DNA of 26,330 nt. It comes from Alistipes sp. CAG:268. Its GTDB lineage: Bacteria; Bacteroidota; Bacteroidia; Bacteroidales; Rikenellaceae. The notes under the pieces were generated by a model that saw only the letters and a program-made list of their open reading frames with translations, did no database searches and was not told the DNA's origin. The translations under genes and the position numbers were made by a program. Below, in pieces: positions 7,949 through 15,364 of this stretch; within the stretch, counting starts at the first letter, position 1, and the number at the start of each line of letters is the position of its first letter. The DNA is taken from NCBI GenBank assembly GCA_000434235.1, contig FR891988.1:1-26330 (forward strand), written 5' to 3'.

Positions 7949-8530
7949 TTATTGTGCGGGCACGGTCTCGACCACGTCGATCTCCGTCACACTCCATTCG
8001 AAGAGGTCATTGGCACACTGGCTCTCCATTTGGCGGATCTGCGACAGGTCGGTCGTGTCGGCCAGCACGGCGTTGAAGAACTGCGAGACGGTGTTGTAGG
8101 CGGCATTGACCTTGCCGGCGAAGCACTGGTAGAAGGCTTTCTGCTGGTCTCGGGTCAGCCCGGCCGGCAGGATGCCCTGCGAGACGAGGTAGTTGTAGGG
8201 GTAGATGTGGCGCATGTTGTGTGCATCGGCGTTGAGTTCGTCCACGATGGCCGTGACAACGACCATTTCCACCGTGTCGTCCACACCCGGCATCTCGATG
8301 AAGGTCGTGTAGACGGGATACGCTCCCTCGAGATCGTTGGCCACGCCGTCCGCGAAGAGTACGAACTCGGCATCGGTCAGGTCGTCGAGGTAGACCATCT
8401 GTCGGTAGTCGCGGAGGGCTTCGCGCATGGCCTGGCGCTGTTCCTTGTTCCACTCGCGGCTTTGGGAGCACCCGAAGAACCCTGCGGCGAAGAGGGCCAG
8501 CAGGGGCAGACTGAGAAGCAATTTTTTCAT
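7949..8530 (-). CDS. Putative lipoprotein of unknown function
   Basis: A 193-residue protein with a lipoprotein-type signal, MKKLLLSLPLLALFAAGFFGC, and the lipid-bearing Cys at residue 21. The box is slightly irregular (Phe-Phe-Gly-Cys). The mature part is acidic and mostly helical in appearance, with DYRQMVYLDDLTDAEFVLFADG, a central VDDTVEMVVVTAIVDELNADAHN and two further Cys. I do not recognise the family. The open frame runs far upstream to 8929, but that part is the antisense shadow of mnmA; the ATG at 8530 opens a typical signal peptide. It lies 118 nt after mnmA on the same strand and is closed by the strong terminator at 7864-7897. Confidence 0.8.
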   Translation of the reverse strand: MKKLLLSLPLLALFAAGFFGCSQSREWNKEQRQAMREALRDYRQMVYLDDLTDAEFVLFADGVANDLEGAYPVYTTFIEMPGVDDTVEMVVVTAIVDELNADAHNMRHIYPYNYLVSQGILPAGLTRDQQKAFYQCFAGKVNAAYNTVSQFFNAVLADTTDLSQIRQMESQCANDLFEWSVTEIDVVETVPAQ

Positions 8531-8648
8531 GTCGTTGCGAATTGAATTGGTTTGCTTCCCCAAGAGCAATCCGTGTGCCAAAGTCCGCGGTCGGGGGTAT
8601 GGCGCCCTGTGTGCGGAACCGTCTCGAAGGCGGGGCTTCGTTGCCGGG

Positions 8649-9854
8649 CTACTCGGCGATGACGCCCGAGCCGACCAGCTCGTCGCCGTCGTACCAGGCG
8701 GCGAACTGCCCCGGGGTGATGCCCCGCTGGGGTTCGTCGAAGAGGATCCAGGCGCCGCTGTCGCGCATGAAGAGCCGTGCCTCCTGCAGCGGCTGGCGGT
8801 AGCGGATGCGCACCCGGAACCGGCGGCTTTGGCCGGGGGCGAGGCGTTGCAGCGGATCGACCCAGTGGACCTCGCCGGGCAGGATGTGCAGGGCCGGGCG
8901 CCACAGTCCGGGATGGCTGTCGCCCTCACCGACGTAGACGACGTTCTGCACCGTGTCCGTCGCGAGGATGAAGAGCGACTCCTTGCGGCCTCCGATGCCG
9001 AGCCCCTTCCGCTGCCCGATGGTGTAGAAGTGGGCGCCGTTGTGCTCGCCGATCTTCTTGCCGTCGCGCACGGTGAAGTGCCACGGTTCGGCCAGCTCGG
9101 CCAGCCGTTCGTCCGTGGGCTCCACGCCCTTGGGCACGGGGGACGTGTCGCGCCGGAACTTGGGCCACGTGGCGAGGATCTCGTGGACGTTGCCGCGCTT
9201 CGAGGCGAGTTTTTGCTGGAGGAATACCGGCAGATCGACCTTCCCGACGAAGCAGATGCCTTGCGAGTCCTTGCGCTTGGCCGTGGCCAGCCCCTGTTCG
9301 GTGGCGATGCGCCGCACTTCGGGCTTGAGCAGTCCGCCCACGGGGAAGAGGGCGCGGCTCAGCTGCTCCTGCGAGAGCTGGCACAGGAAGTAGCTCTGGT
9401 CCTTGTTCGGGTCGCTTCCGGCCAGCAGGCGGTAGACGACGCTGCCGTCCGCCTGCACGGCCTCCTCCTTGCGGCAGTAGTGCCCCGTGGCGACATAGTC
9501 GGCCCCGAGCTTCAGCGCCTCGCGCAGGAAGACGTCGAACTTGATCTCGCGGTTGCACAGCACGTCGGGATTGGGCGTGCGGCCCCGTTCGTACTCGGCG
9601 AACATGTAATCGACCACCCGAGTGCGGTACTCCTTCGAGAGATCGACCGTGTGCAGCGGGATGTCGAGCCTCTTGGCCACCAGCTCGGCGAAGAGCCGGT
9701 CGTCGTGCCACGGGCAGTCGCCCTCGAGCGTCCCCGTGGTGTCGTGCCAGTTGATCATGAAAAGCCCGATGACCTCGTGCCCCTGCTCCTTGAGGAGCCA
9801 TGCGGCGACCGACGAATCGACGCCGCCCGAAAGTCCGATTACTACACGTGCCAT
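8649..9854 (-). CDS. mnmA: tRNA-specific 2-thiouridylase MnmA
   Basis: A 401-residue enzyme that adds the 2-thio group to uridine 34 in the anticodons of tRNA-Lys, -Glu and -Gln. The PP-loop SGGVDSS (9-15) adenylates the uridine. The catalytic Cys pair is present at NPDVLCN (Cys100) and GICFVGKV (Cys201). The C-terminal beta-barrel contains HFYTIGQRKGLGIGG and VHWVDPL. Length is in the upper normal range because of a few loop insertions. It follows rimM by 28 nt on the same strand and is probably co-transcribed with it. The start at 9854 puts the ATP loop at the usual distance from the N-terminus. Confidence 0.96.
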   Translation of the reverse strand: MARVVIGLSGGVDSSVAAWLLKEQGHEVIGLFMINWHDTTGTLEGDCPWHDDRLFAELVAKRLDIPLHTVDLSKEYRTRVVDYMFAEYERGRTPNPDVLCNREIKFDVFLREALKLGADYVATGHYCRKEEAVQADGSVVYRLLAGSDPNKDQSYFLCQLSQEQLSRALFPVGGLLKPEVRRIATEQGLATAKRKDSQGICFVGKVDLPVFLQQKLASKRGNVHEILATWPKFRRDTSPVPKGVEPTDERLAELAEPWHFTVRDGKKIGEHNGAHFYTIGQRKGLGIGGRKESLFILATDTVQNVVYVGEGDSHPGLWRPALHILPGEVHWVDPLQRLAPGQSRRFRVRIRYRQPLQEARLFMRDSGAWILFDEPQRGITPGQFAAWYDGDELVGSGVIAE

Positions 9855-9882
9855 TTGTCCGTAGCTGTTGCGTTGTTTTCCT

Positions 9883-10407
9883 TTATTCGAGGTCCAGCAG
9901 ACCCTCGGGCAGCACGAGATGGATCCGCCTCTCTTCGAAGTCGATGTGGGCGATGAACTCCTCGGCAGCCGGCACGAGCACCTGCCGCCCGCCGATCTCC
10001 CGTTCGAAGAGCGGGTTGGCCTCGCTGTCGTAGAAGTCGGTCAGCACCCCCTCGAAATGCTTGGGCTCGGAGTCGTGGCGCGTCTCGGTACCCTCCACGC
10101 GGAAGCCGATGAGGTCTTCGAGGTAGAATGCGTCGTCGTCCTCCTCCTCGTGCAGCTCGATGCGGAATTCGAGTCCGAGCAGCTCGCCGGCCCGCCGTTC
10201 GGTGTCGAAATCGGCAAATGTGGCCGTGGCGCCGGTGGCGCCGCGGCGTTCGAAGCGCTCGCAGTAGAGCGGTACGTCGAGCCCGTCGATCGAGACGAGC
10301 AGCGGGGTTTCGGTGTCGAACTCCTCCGGGAATGCGGGATAGAGCGAGAGCATCACACCTCCGTCGGTGCCGAAGAGGCGGTTGATTCTGCCTGCGGGAA
10401 CAGTCAT
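9883..10407 (-). CDS. rimM: 16S rRNA processing protein RimM
   Basis: A 174-residue ribosome maturation factor that binds S19 and helps assemble the head of the 30S subunit. The N-terminal RimM barrel starts at AGRINRLFGTDGGVML. The C-terminal PRC-barrel follows an acidic stretch (HEEEDDDAFYLEDLIGFRV) and ends GRQVLVPAAEEFIAHIDFEERRIHLVLPEGLLDL, which is the diagnostic family ending. It lies downstream of rpsP, the classical rimM neighbour, but a strong terminator (10441-10484) separates the two. A one-mismatch -7 element (TATTTTTA, 10439-10432, minus strand) could give rimM-mnmA their own promoter. Confidence 0.93.
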   Translation of the reverse strand: MTVPAGRINRLFGTDGGVMLSLYPAFPEEFDTETPLLVSIDGLDVPLYCERFERRGATGATATFADFDTERRAGELLGLEFRIELHEEEDDDAFYLEDLIGFRVEGTETRHDSEPKHFEGVLTDFYDSEANPLFEREIGGRQVLVPAAEEFIAHIDFEERRIHLVLPEGLLDLE

Positions 10408-10440
10408 GGCGAAAAAGGTTGTTTCGGGGGATAAAAATAC

Positions 10441-10484
10441 AAAAAAAACAGCAAATCGTCCGCAAGCGGGACGATCTGCTGTTT
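10441..10484 (-). terminator. Terminator after rpsP
   Basis: On the minus strand AAACAGCA and ATCGTCC pair with their complements (10446-10461 with 10469-10484, one mismatch). The stem is followed by eight T residues, a textbook intrinsic terminator. It would reduce read-through from the highly expressed S16 gene into rimM. Confidence 0.9.
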
Positions 10485-10503
10485 ATCGGATCTCGATCCG
10501 GCC

Positions 10504-11061
10504 TTATTCGGCAGCGGGAGCCTCTGCGGCAGCCTCCTCGGTTGCGGCGGCAGCAGCCTCAGCGGCAGCTGCTTCGGCAGCCTCACGTGCGGCAGCCTCG
10601 GCTGCGGCCTTCTTCTCGGCGATGGCGGCAGCGCGCTCCTCATTGACCTTGGCCTCGGCGGCCAGACGGGCCTTCTCTGCCGACTTGGCATCGGCGGCCA
10701 GCTTGTTGGTCTTGGCCTCGATCTTGCCGGCCTTTGCCTCGAGCCACTTGTTGAAGCGGGCCTCGGCCTCAGCCTCGGTGAATGCGCCCTTGGCTACACC
10801 GCCCAGGAGGTGCTTCTTGTAGAGCACGCCCTTGTAGGAGAGGATGGCACGGCAGGTATCCGTGGGTTGTGCGCCTTTCTGTAACCAATCCAGTGCTTTC
10901 TCGAAGCACAGATCGATCGTAGCAGGATTCGTGTTGGGGTTGTAGGTGCCCAACTTCTCGATGAACTTACCATCACGTGGCGCTCTGCTATCTGCGGCAA
11001 CGATGTGGTAGAAGGCGTAGCCCTTCTTGCCGTGACGTGCCAGACGAATTTTAACAGCCAT
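10504..11061 (-). CDS. rpsP: 30S ribosomal protein S16 with long Ala/Glu/Lys tail
   Basis: The first 85 or so residues are a standard S16: [42 protein letters not shown], then [29 protein letters not shown]. The remaining 95 or so residues form a low-complexity, probably helical tail of Ala, Glu and Lys (for example [29 protein letters not shown]). From memory, Bacteroidetes S16 proteins are commonly extended, so I take this as a lineage feature, not an error. S16 binds 16S rRNA early in 30S assembly. A near-perfect promoter precedes the gene (11122-11153) and a strong terminator follows, so it forms a short transcript of its own. Confidence 0.95.
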   Translation of the reverse strand: MAVKIRLARHGKKGYAFYHIVAADSRAPRDGKFIEKLGTYNPNTNPATIDLCFEKALDWLQKGAQPTDTCRAILSYKGVLYKKHLLGGVAKGAFTEAEAEARFNKWLEAKAGKIEAKTNKLAADAKSAEKARLAAEAKVNEERAAAIAEKKAAAEAAAREAAEAAAAEAAAAATEEAAAEAPAAE

Positions 11062-11121
11062 TGTAGCTAAAATTTGTGTAGGTTAATAAAAAACGCTCAC
11101 CCTTACGGGATTTGAAGCCCG

Positions 11122-11153
11122 CAAATGTAGGCAAAAAAATCGGGTCGGCCAAA
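11122..11153 (-). promoter_or_regulatory. Consensus promoter of rpsP
   Basis: On the minus strand TTTG (11153-11150), 20 bp, then TACATTTG (11129-11122) match the Bacteroidetes consensus at every defined position. The leader of about 55 nt has a small CGGG/CCCG hairpin, followed further on by a T6 run. Confidence 0.88.
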
Positions 11154-11303
11154 TAAACCGGCGAAAAAACGGACTCTGTCCTCTTTGCGGCCGTTTCTCG
11201 GGAGGTGTCGAGTGCTTTCGATGCGCCGCCGGGGCTGTTCGGGGAAAAATTCGTATCATTTCCCGCGCGGAGACAACGTCGTCACCGCGTAAAACGAACA
11301 GCT

Positions 11304-11963
11304 ATGATTGTAGGTTATTTACGGGTTAGTACGGAGAGGCAGCATCCTGCCAACCAGCAGGATGAGATCCGGCGTTTTGCGAAGAACCGGAATTGGGAAG
11401 TGGATGTGTGGGTTACGGAGGTCGTGAGCGGCAAGACGCGCGAACGTGACCGCAAGCTGGGAACGCTGCTCCGGCGGATGAAACGGGGCGATACGTTGGT
11501 CGTGACCGAGATTTCGCGGTTGAGCCGGACGCTCACCGACATCATGTCGATCATGGGGCGGTGCCTGAAGAAACAGATCAACCTCTACACGACCAAGGAG
11601 GGATACACATTCGACAATACGATCAACAGCAAGGTGCTGTGTTTTGCGTTCGGACTGGTGGCCGAGATCGAGCGCAACCTGATATCGATGCGCACCAAGG
11701 AGGCTCTGGCGCGCCGCAAGGCCGAGGGGGTGGTGCTGGGGCGCCGCAAGGGGAGTTTCACGAAACTCAACGTGCTGGTCGAGAACCGCCTGGCAGTGAT
11801 CCGCATGCTCGACGAGGACCGCTCGGTGGCGCAGATCTGCCGCCGCTACGACCTTTCGCGCGATACGTTTGACCGCTTCCGCCGGCAGTGTCCCTCGGTG
11901 CGTGAGGCCTTCGAGCGGAAGGAGGCGCGGCGTGCGGCCCGCTTTGCGGTGCGCAGCCTCTGA
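11304..11963 (+). CDS. Serine site-specific recombinase, Mpi-type invertase
   Basis: A 219-residue small serine recombinase of the resolvase/invertase family. The nucleophile is Ser9 in GYLRVSTERQ. The partner arginines lie in GDTLVVTEISRLSRT (72 and 75), and the long E helix starts near EIERNLISMRTKEALARRKAEG. A C-terminal helix-turn-helix (about 160-195, SVAQICRRYDLSRDTFDRFRR) reads the DNA site. Its overall form is like the Bacteroides fragilis master invertase Mpi, which flips many capsule promoters. I infer a similar promoter-inverting role, with targets elsewhere. The open frame reaches back to 11205, but the ATG at 11304 starts at the conserved MIVGYLRVS. No large invertible segment is visible in the window; a short 8-bp inverted repeat lies just upstream. 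Confidence 0.88.
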   Translation: MIVGYLRVSTERQHPANQQDEIRRFAKNRNWEVDVWVTEVVSGKTRERDRKLGTLLRRMKRGDTLVVTEISRLSRTLTDIMSIMGRCLKKQINLYTTKEGYTFDNTINSKVLCFAFGLVAEIERNLISMRTKEALARRKAEGVVLGRRKGSFTKLNVLVENRLAVIRMLDEDRSVAQICRRYDLSRDTFDRFRRQCPSVREAFERKEARRAARFAVRSL

Positions 11964-11986
11964 CGGACCGTGTGGCCGGTATGACG

Positions 11987-12030
11987 AAAAAAGGGAGATG
12001 TCCGTCAGAGGACATCTCCCTTCCGTTTTG
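11987..12030. terminator. Bidirectional terminator between the recombinase and tRNA-Arg
   Basis: A perfect 13-bp stem, AAGGGAGATGTCC (11991-12003) with its complement (12010-12022), closes a six-base loop. On the minus strand it is followed by a run of T, suiting the tRNA transcript. On the plus strand a weaker TTCCGTTTT follows, suiting the recombinase. Confidence 0.88.
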
Positions 12031-12033
12031 TCG

Positions 12034-12107
12034 TGATTCCGTTGGGATTCGAACCCAAGACCCACAGCTTAGAAGGCTGTTGCTCTATCCAACTGAGCTA
12101 CGGAACC
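12034..12107 (-). tRNA. tRNA-Arg (anticodon UCU)
   Basis: Read on the minus strand, a full cloverleaf is seen. The acceptor stem is GGTTCCG with CGGAATC (one G-U pair) and discriminator A. The D-arm is GCTC-AGTTGGAT-AGAGC, the anticodon arm is ACAGC-CTTCTAA-GCTGT giving anticodon TCT, and the T-arm is TTGGG-TTCGAAT-CCCAA. It decodes AGA and possibly AGG codons for arginine. CCA is not encoded. The length is 74 nt. It has a near-perfect promoter 30-odd bases upstream and a terminator just after its 3' end. I see no duplicated 3' end nearby that would mark an integrated element, even though a recombinase gene is next door. Confidence 0.96.
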
Positions 12108-12142
12108 GACACATTGCGGCACCCGGGCGCACAATGCAGGTG

Positions 12143-12173
12143 CAAAAGTACGAAATTTCGGGTCTTCTGCAAA
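12143..12173 (-). promoter_or_regulatory. Promoter of tRNA-Arg
   Basis: On the minus strand TTTG (12173-12170), 19 bp, then TACTTTTG (12150-12143) match the Bacteroidetes consensus fully. The expected start point is about 30 nt before the tRNA 5' end. Confidence 0.85.
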
Positions 12174-12200
12174 CTTATTCCCCGATTTTCTGAGTTTTGT

Positions 12201-12256
12201 CCCGCGGAGGGGCTCCGGCTCCGTGCCGCGGGGGCAGGTGCGGAGCTGCCGCGGGG
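12201..12256 (-). terminator. GC-rich compound hairpin after the M23 gene (possible operon end)
   Basis: An outer stem CCCGCGG/CCGCGGG (12201-12207 with 12249-12255) encloses GCTCCG/CGGAGC and an inner TGCC/GGCA stem. It lies right after the stop of the last gene of the lptB-to-M23 operon. There is no T-run after it on the minus strand, so termination here is only a guess. Confidence 0.35.
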
Positions 12257-12258
12257 GG

Positions 12259-13992
12259 TTACCGCACGAACTCGGTTTCGAGGCGGGCGGTGTTTCCGCA
12301 GGCATCCGTCACGGTGAGGCGCACCGTGTGGCGGCCGTGCGAGGCAGGACGGTCGAATCGGTGCACGAGCGTGCCGCGCATCGGGAAACGGTCGCAGGGG
12401 ACCCATTCGCCGTCGATCTCGAGCCTCCAGCCCGCAATCCCCGAGAAGTTGTCCCCGGCGTGGAACTGCAGCGACCGGGCGCGCGAGAGGTCGGCGCCCC
12501 GTTCGAAGCGGGCCCTGACGACGGGCGCCAGCGTGTCGGCCACAACCACCAGGTCGCCGGCCGTGCGGGTCGAGGCTGTTACCACGCCGTTCGTGCAGTG
12601 CCCGCCGGCGTATACCAGCGCGCCGCGGCGGTTGCGGAGGGCCAGCACCGTGCGCAGCTGCAGGGCCCGGGGTATGTCGGCATTCACCGAGACGGTGACG
12701 GCGCTCCGCAGCGGTGTCGAGGGGTCGAGGAAATGGTAGGCCGGCGAGAAGACCCGCACCCCTTTGGGGGCCGCCGGGGCCTGCCGGATCTCCGGCAGGG
12801 CGTGGATCGGTTCGTAGAGCGCGCCTTCCGGAACGGTCATCCGGGCGCTGTTGCCGATGCGCATCGTTGCGGTCCGGTCCGGCCGGAGGGCCGTACCCTG
12901 CGGGTCGGCTTCGGCGCGGAACTCGCCGTCGCGTCCCTCGATCTCGAACTCGAGAGCCGATATGTTGCCGCAGTCGTCTTCGGCCTCGATTCTTATCCGG
13001 TGCCTCTCTCCGGCGGCTGCGCGCACCAGACCCCGCTCCCGGAGAATCGGGTAGAAGAGCTCGGGCGAGCGGTCGAGCCGGGCCAGACGGATCGCCTCGT
13101 TGCGCGAGGCGACCTGCACGGGATAGCAGCTCACGGCGTCGCAGCACCGCGAGAGGTCGTGCGTGAATCCGTCCATGCGGTACTCGAAATAGGGCTCTCC
13201 GTCGATCGCCGCCTGGACGCGCCACACGCCGAACGTGTTCTGTACGTCGTTGCGGCGGTCCGAGACCTCGGCTACGAAGTAGCCCCTGCGGCCCACCTCG
13301 ACGGCCTCGTCGCCCCGGGCCAGGCGGTAGCGCCCTTCGGCCTCGCGGACTACGGCATAGGTGTGGGGGCGGCTGCGCACGGGCGTCCCGTCGTCGAGCG
13401 TGTCGATCTCGACGTAGTGCAGGCGCATGATGCGCGGCGGGAGGTTGTCCTTGGGGCGGATCACCCCTTCGCGCACCAGGTTGTGGAGCCGCTGGGTTGG
13501 CGTGTCGCGCAGTTCGAAGTGGAGGTGGGGGCCCATCGACGAGCCGCTGTTGCCCGACCATCCGATCGTATCGCCCTGCGCGACGGGCCAGCGGCCGGCC
13601 TCGAACCAAAGGTCCACGCTGTTTGCGCGCCGTGCGTAGCGTTCGGAGCGGACGTGCTCCTCGATGTCGTCGCGGAAGTTGCGCAGGTGGCCGTATACGG
13701 CCGTCACGCCATTGTCGAGTGTCAGGTATACGGCCCGTCCGTACCCGCCGGGCTGGAGCACCACGCGGGAGACATGGCCGTCGGCCACGGCCACGAGCGC
13801 CTTGCCCTCGACTCCGTCGGTCTTGATGTCGATGCCGGCATGGAAATGTCCCGGCCGGAGCTCCCCGAAGTTGGCCGAATAGAGTCCCGGAACGTCCCGC
13901 ACGGGGTAGATATAGTCGTCGGGATTGAGCCGCTGTCCCCGGGCCGCGGATGCGGTCAGGGCGGCGGCAAGCAGTGTCAGAATGGTTCGCAT
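12259..13992 (-). CDS. Exported M23-family metallopeptidase
   Basis: A 577-residue periplasmic protein. A signal peptide (about 1-19, LLAAALTASAARG) is followed by an M23 (LytM-like) endopeptidase domain at about 30-165. Zinc ligands are His51 and Asp55 in HAGIDI and His158 in GPHLHFEL; His102 (VYGHL) and His156 fit the catalytic histidines. M23 enzymes cut peptide cross-links in peptidoglycan. The remaining 400 or so residues are beta-rich with Ig-like pieces (DDCGNISALEFEIEG, DNFSGIAGWRLEIDG, HTVRLTVTDACGNTA), probably for substrate or partner binding. The ATG at 13992 lies inside the end of recX (16-nt overlap), making it the last gene of the operon. The upstream open frame to 14400 is a recX shadow. 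Confidence 0.93.
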   Translation of the reverse strand: MRTILTLLAAALTASAARGQRLNPDDYIYPVRDVPGLYSANFGELRPGHFHAGIDIKTDGVEGKALVAVADGHVSRVVLQPGGYGRAVYLTLDNGVTAVYGHLRNFRDDIEEHVRSERYARRANSVDLWFEAGRWPVAQGDTIGWSGNSGSSMGPHLHFELRDTPTQRLHNLVREGVIRPKDNLPPRIMRLHYVEIDTLDDGTPVRSRPHTYAVVREAEGRYRLARGDEAVEVGRRGYFVAEVSDRRNDVQNTFGVWRVQAAIDGEPYFEYRMDGFTHDLSRCCDAVSCYPVQVASRNEAIRLARLDRSPELFYPILRERGLVRAAAGERHRIRIEAEDDCGNISALEFEIEGRDGEFRAEADPQGTALRPDRTATMRIGNSARMTVPEGALYEPIHALPEIRQAPAAPKGVRVFSPAYHFLDPSTPLRSAVTVSVNADIPRALQLRTVLALRNRRGALVYAGGHCTNGVVTASTRTAGDLVVVADTLAPVVRARFERGADLSRARSLQFHAGDNFSGIAGWRLEIDGEWVPCDRFPMRGTLVHRFDRPASHGRHTVRLTVTDACGNTARLETEFVR

Positions 13993-14495
13993 GGTTCGTT
14001 GTCTTCGATCATTGTCGAGACGGTCTCGATCACCGTCCCGTAGTCGTATCCGAGCGAAAGTCCGTACCGGATCAGTTTCGCTTTCAGTTCGCGGGGCGCG
14101 GCCTGCCGCACCGTGCGGGCCTTGCGCGCCAGCTGCGCCTGCAGCCGTTCGTGCATGCCTTCGCGGTCGAAGCCGGCCAGCTCCCGGTCGATCAGCGCGC
14201 GGTCGATTCCCTTGCGGGTCAGGGCCGCGCGGATCTTGTATTCGCCCCAACCGCTCAGCCGGAGCTTTTCGCGGACGAAAGCCGCCGCGTAGCGCCCGTC
14301 GTCGATGAAGCGGTCGCGGATCAGCCGCTCCACGATCCGCGAAGCCTCCTCCTCCCCGATGCCCCAGCCGCGCAACAGCCGTCGGGCGTCGCTTTCGCAC
14401 TTCTCGGCGCGGGCACAGAGCCGCATCAGCGAGGCGAGCGCCTGCTCGGGGCTCTTCGTCCGCCGCTCCCCGGGCTTCTCCTCCTGCGGGGTCAT
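13977..14495 (-). CDS. recX: Regulatory protein RecX
   Basis: A 172-residue all-helical RecX, in the usual size range. RecX proteins bind RecA filaments and limit recombination. Three-helix repeats are visible: ALASLMRLCARAEKCESDARRLLRGWGI, then ASRIVERLIRDRFIDDGRYAAAFVREKLRLSGWGEYKIRAALTRKGI, then LKAKLIRYGLSLGYDYGTVIETVSTMI. The ATG at 14495 overlaps the prmC stop in an ATGA pattern (14495-14492), so I prefer it to the ATG at 14513. recA is not in the window. The downstream end overlaps the M23 start by 16 nt. Confidence 0.9.
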   Translation of the reverse strand: MTPQEEKPGERRTKSPEQALASLMRLCARAEKCESDARRLLRGWGIGEEEASRIVERLIRDRFIDDGRYAAAFVREKLRLSGWGEYKIRAALTRKGIDRALIDRELAGFDREGMHERLQAQLARKARTVRQAAPRELKAKLIRYGLSLGYDYGTVIETVSTMIEDNEPCEPF

Positions 14496-15364
14496 TCGGG
14501 TCGTGCGGCGCATGTCATCCGGGCTTTGCCGTTGAGGTCCTCGTGCACCTCGATGCCGGTATACCCTTCGGCGCCGAGCATCCGCACGATCTCCTCCGCG
14601 GCGTGTTCGTAGATTTCGAAATAGAGCCTCCCGCCGGGGCGCAGCAGCTGCTGCCCGGCTCGGGCGATGGCGCGGTAGAATCGGATCCGGTCGTCGTCCG
14701 GGACGAAGAGGGCCAGTGCCGGCTCGTGGTCGCGGACATTGGTATGCATGGCGGCCCGGTCGCTTTCGGGAACGTAGGGCGGGTTGGAGACCAGCAGGTC
14801 GAACGGTCCGTCGAACGGTCCGTCGAACCGCTCCGCGAGGTCGTGCAGCGCATCGGCCCTGCGGAACGCCACCCGGGCACCGAGTGCTCGGGCATTCTCC
14901 CCGGCTACGGCGAGGGCCTCTTCGGAGATGTCCGCGGCCCATACCTCCGCATCGCGAAGTTCGAGGGCCAGCGTGATGGCCAGGCATCCGCTGCCGGTCC
15001 CGATGTCCAGCAGCCGCGGCGCCCGGCCCCGTTCGCGGCGCACGACGAGCGCCGCCAGCTCCTCGGTCTCGGGCCGGGGGATCAGCACCCCCTTCCGGAC
15101 GGCGAAACGGCGTCCGAAGAACTCGCTCTCGCCGAGGACGTATTGCAGCGGCTCGCCCGCAGCCAGCCGTTCGGCAGCCTGCTCCAGCTCCGGGGCGTCG
15201 ATCTCCGCCTCGGGGTCGGCCAGCAGGGCCGGCAGGGTGATCCCCGCGTAGAAGGCTGCGGCCTGACGCGCGATGCTGCGCGCCTCGCACGGGTCGTAGA
15301 GCCCCGTGAGCCGTTCGGCGAGCATGCCGACCGCCTTGCGCCGCGTCAGCATCGGCACCGGCAT
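14492..15364 (-). CDS. prmC: Peptide chain release factor N5-glutamine methyltransferase
   Basis: A 290-residue SAM-dependent methyltransferase that methylates the Gln of the GGQ motif in release factors RF1 and RF2. The N-terminal helical domain ends with PLQYVLGESEFFGRRFAVRKGVLIPRPETEEL, a PrmC hallmark. The Rossmann domain has LLDIGTGSGCLAITLALEL for SAM and the catalytic NPPY in LLVSNPPYVPESD. Two starts are possible: ATG 15364 (preceded by AAA, overlap of 19 nt with aroC) or ATG 15352 (overlap of 7 nt with the aroC stop); I give the longer. A 12-bp tandem duplication (14798-14821) makes a repeated DGPF just before NPPY. The stop overlaps the recX start (ATGA). Confidence 0.94.
   Translation of the reverse strand: MPVPMLTRRKAVGMLAERLTGLYDPCEARSIARQAAAFYAGITLPALLADPEAEIDAPELEQAAERLAAGEPLQYVLGESEFFGRRFAVRKGVLIPRPETEELAALVVRRERGRAPRLLDIGTGSGCLAITLALELRDAEVWAADISEEALAVAGENARALGARVAFRRADALHDLAERFDGPFDGPFDLLVSNPPYVPESDRAAMHTNVRDHEPALALFVPDDDRIRFYRAIARAGQQLLRPGGRLYFEIYEHAAEEIVRMLGAEGYTGIEVHEDLNGKARMTCAARPE

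Noticed and set aside
8530..8929. N-terminal extension of the lipoprotein frame
   Set aside because: The extension overlaps mnmA in another frame and is Arg/Ser/Pro-rich; a lipoprotein signal starts cleanly at 8530.
11205..11303. Longer start for the serine recombinase
   Set aside because: The extra 33 residues precede the conserved MIVGYLRVS beginning of the catalytic domain and have no family match.
12034..12107. tRNA-Arg as an integration site for a mobile island
   Set aside because: The neighbouring recombinase is a small invertase, not an integrase, and no second copy of the tRNA 3' end is visible in the window.
12223..14043. 606-residue plus-strand frame opposite the M23 gene
   Set aside because: The minus strand encodes a signal peptide and complete M23 motifs; the plus frame has neither.
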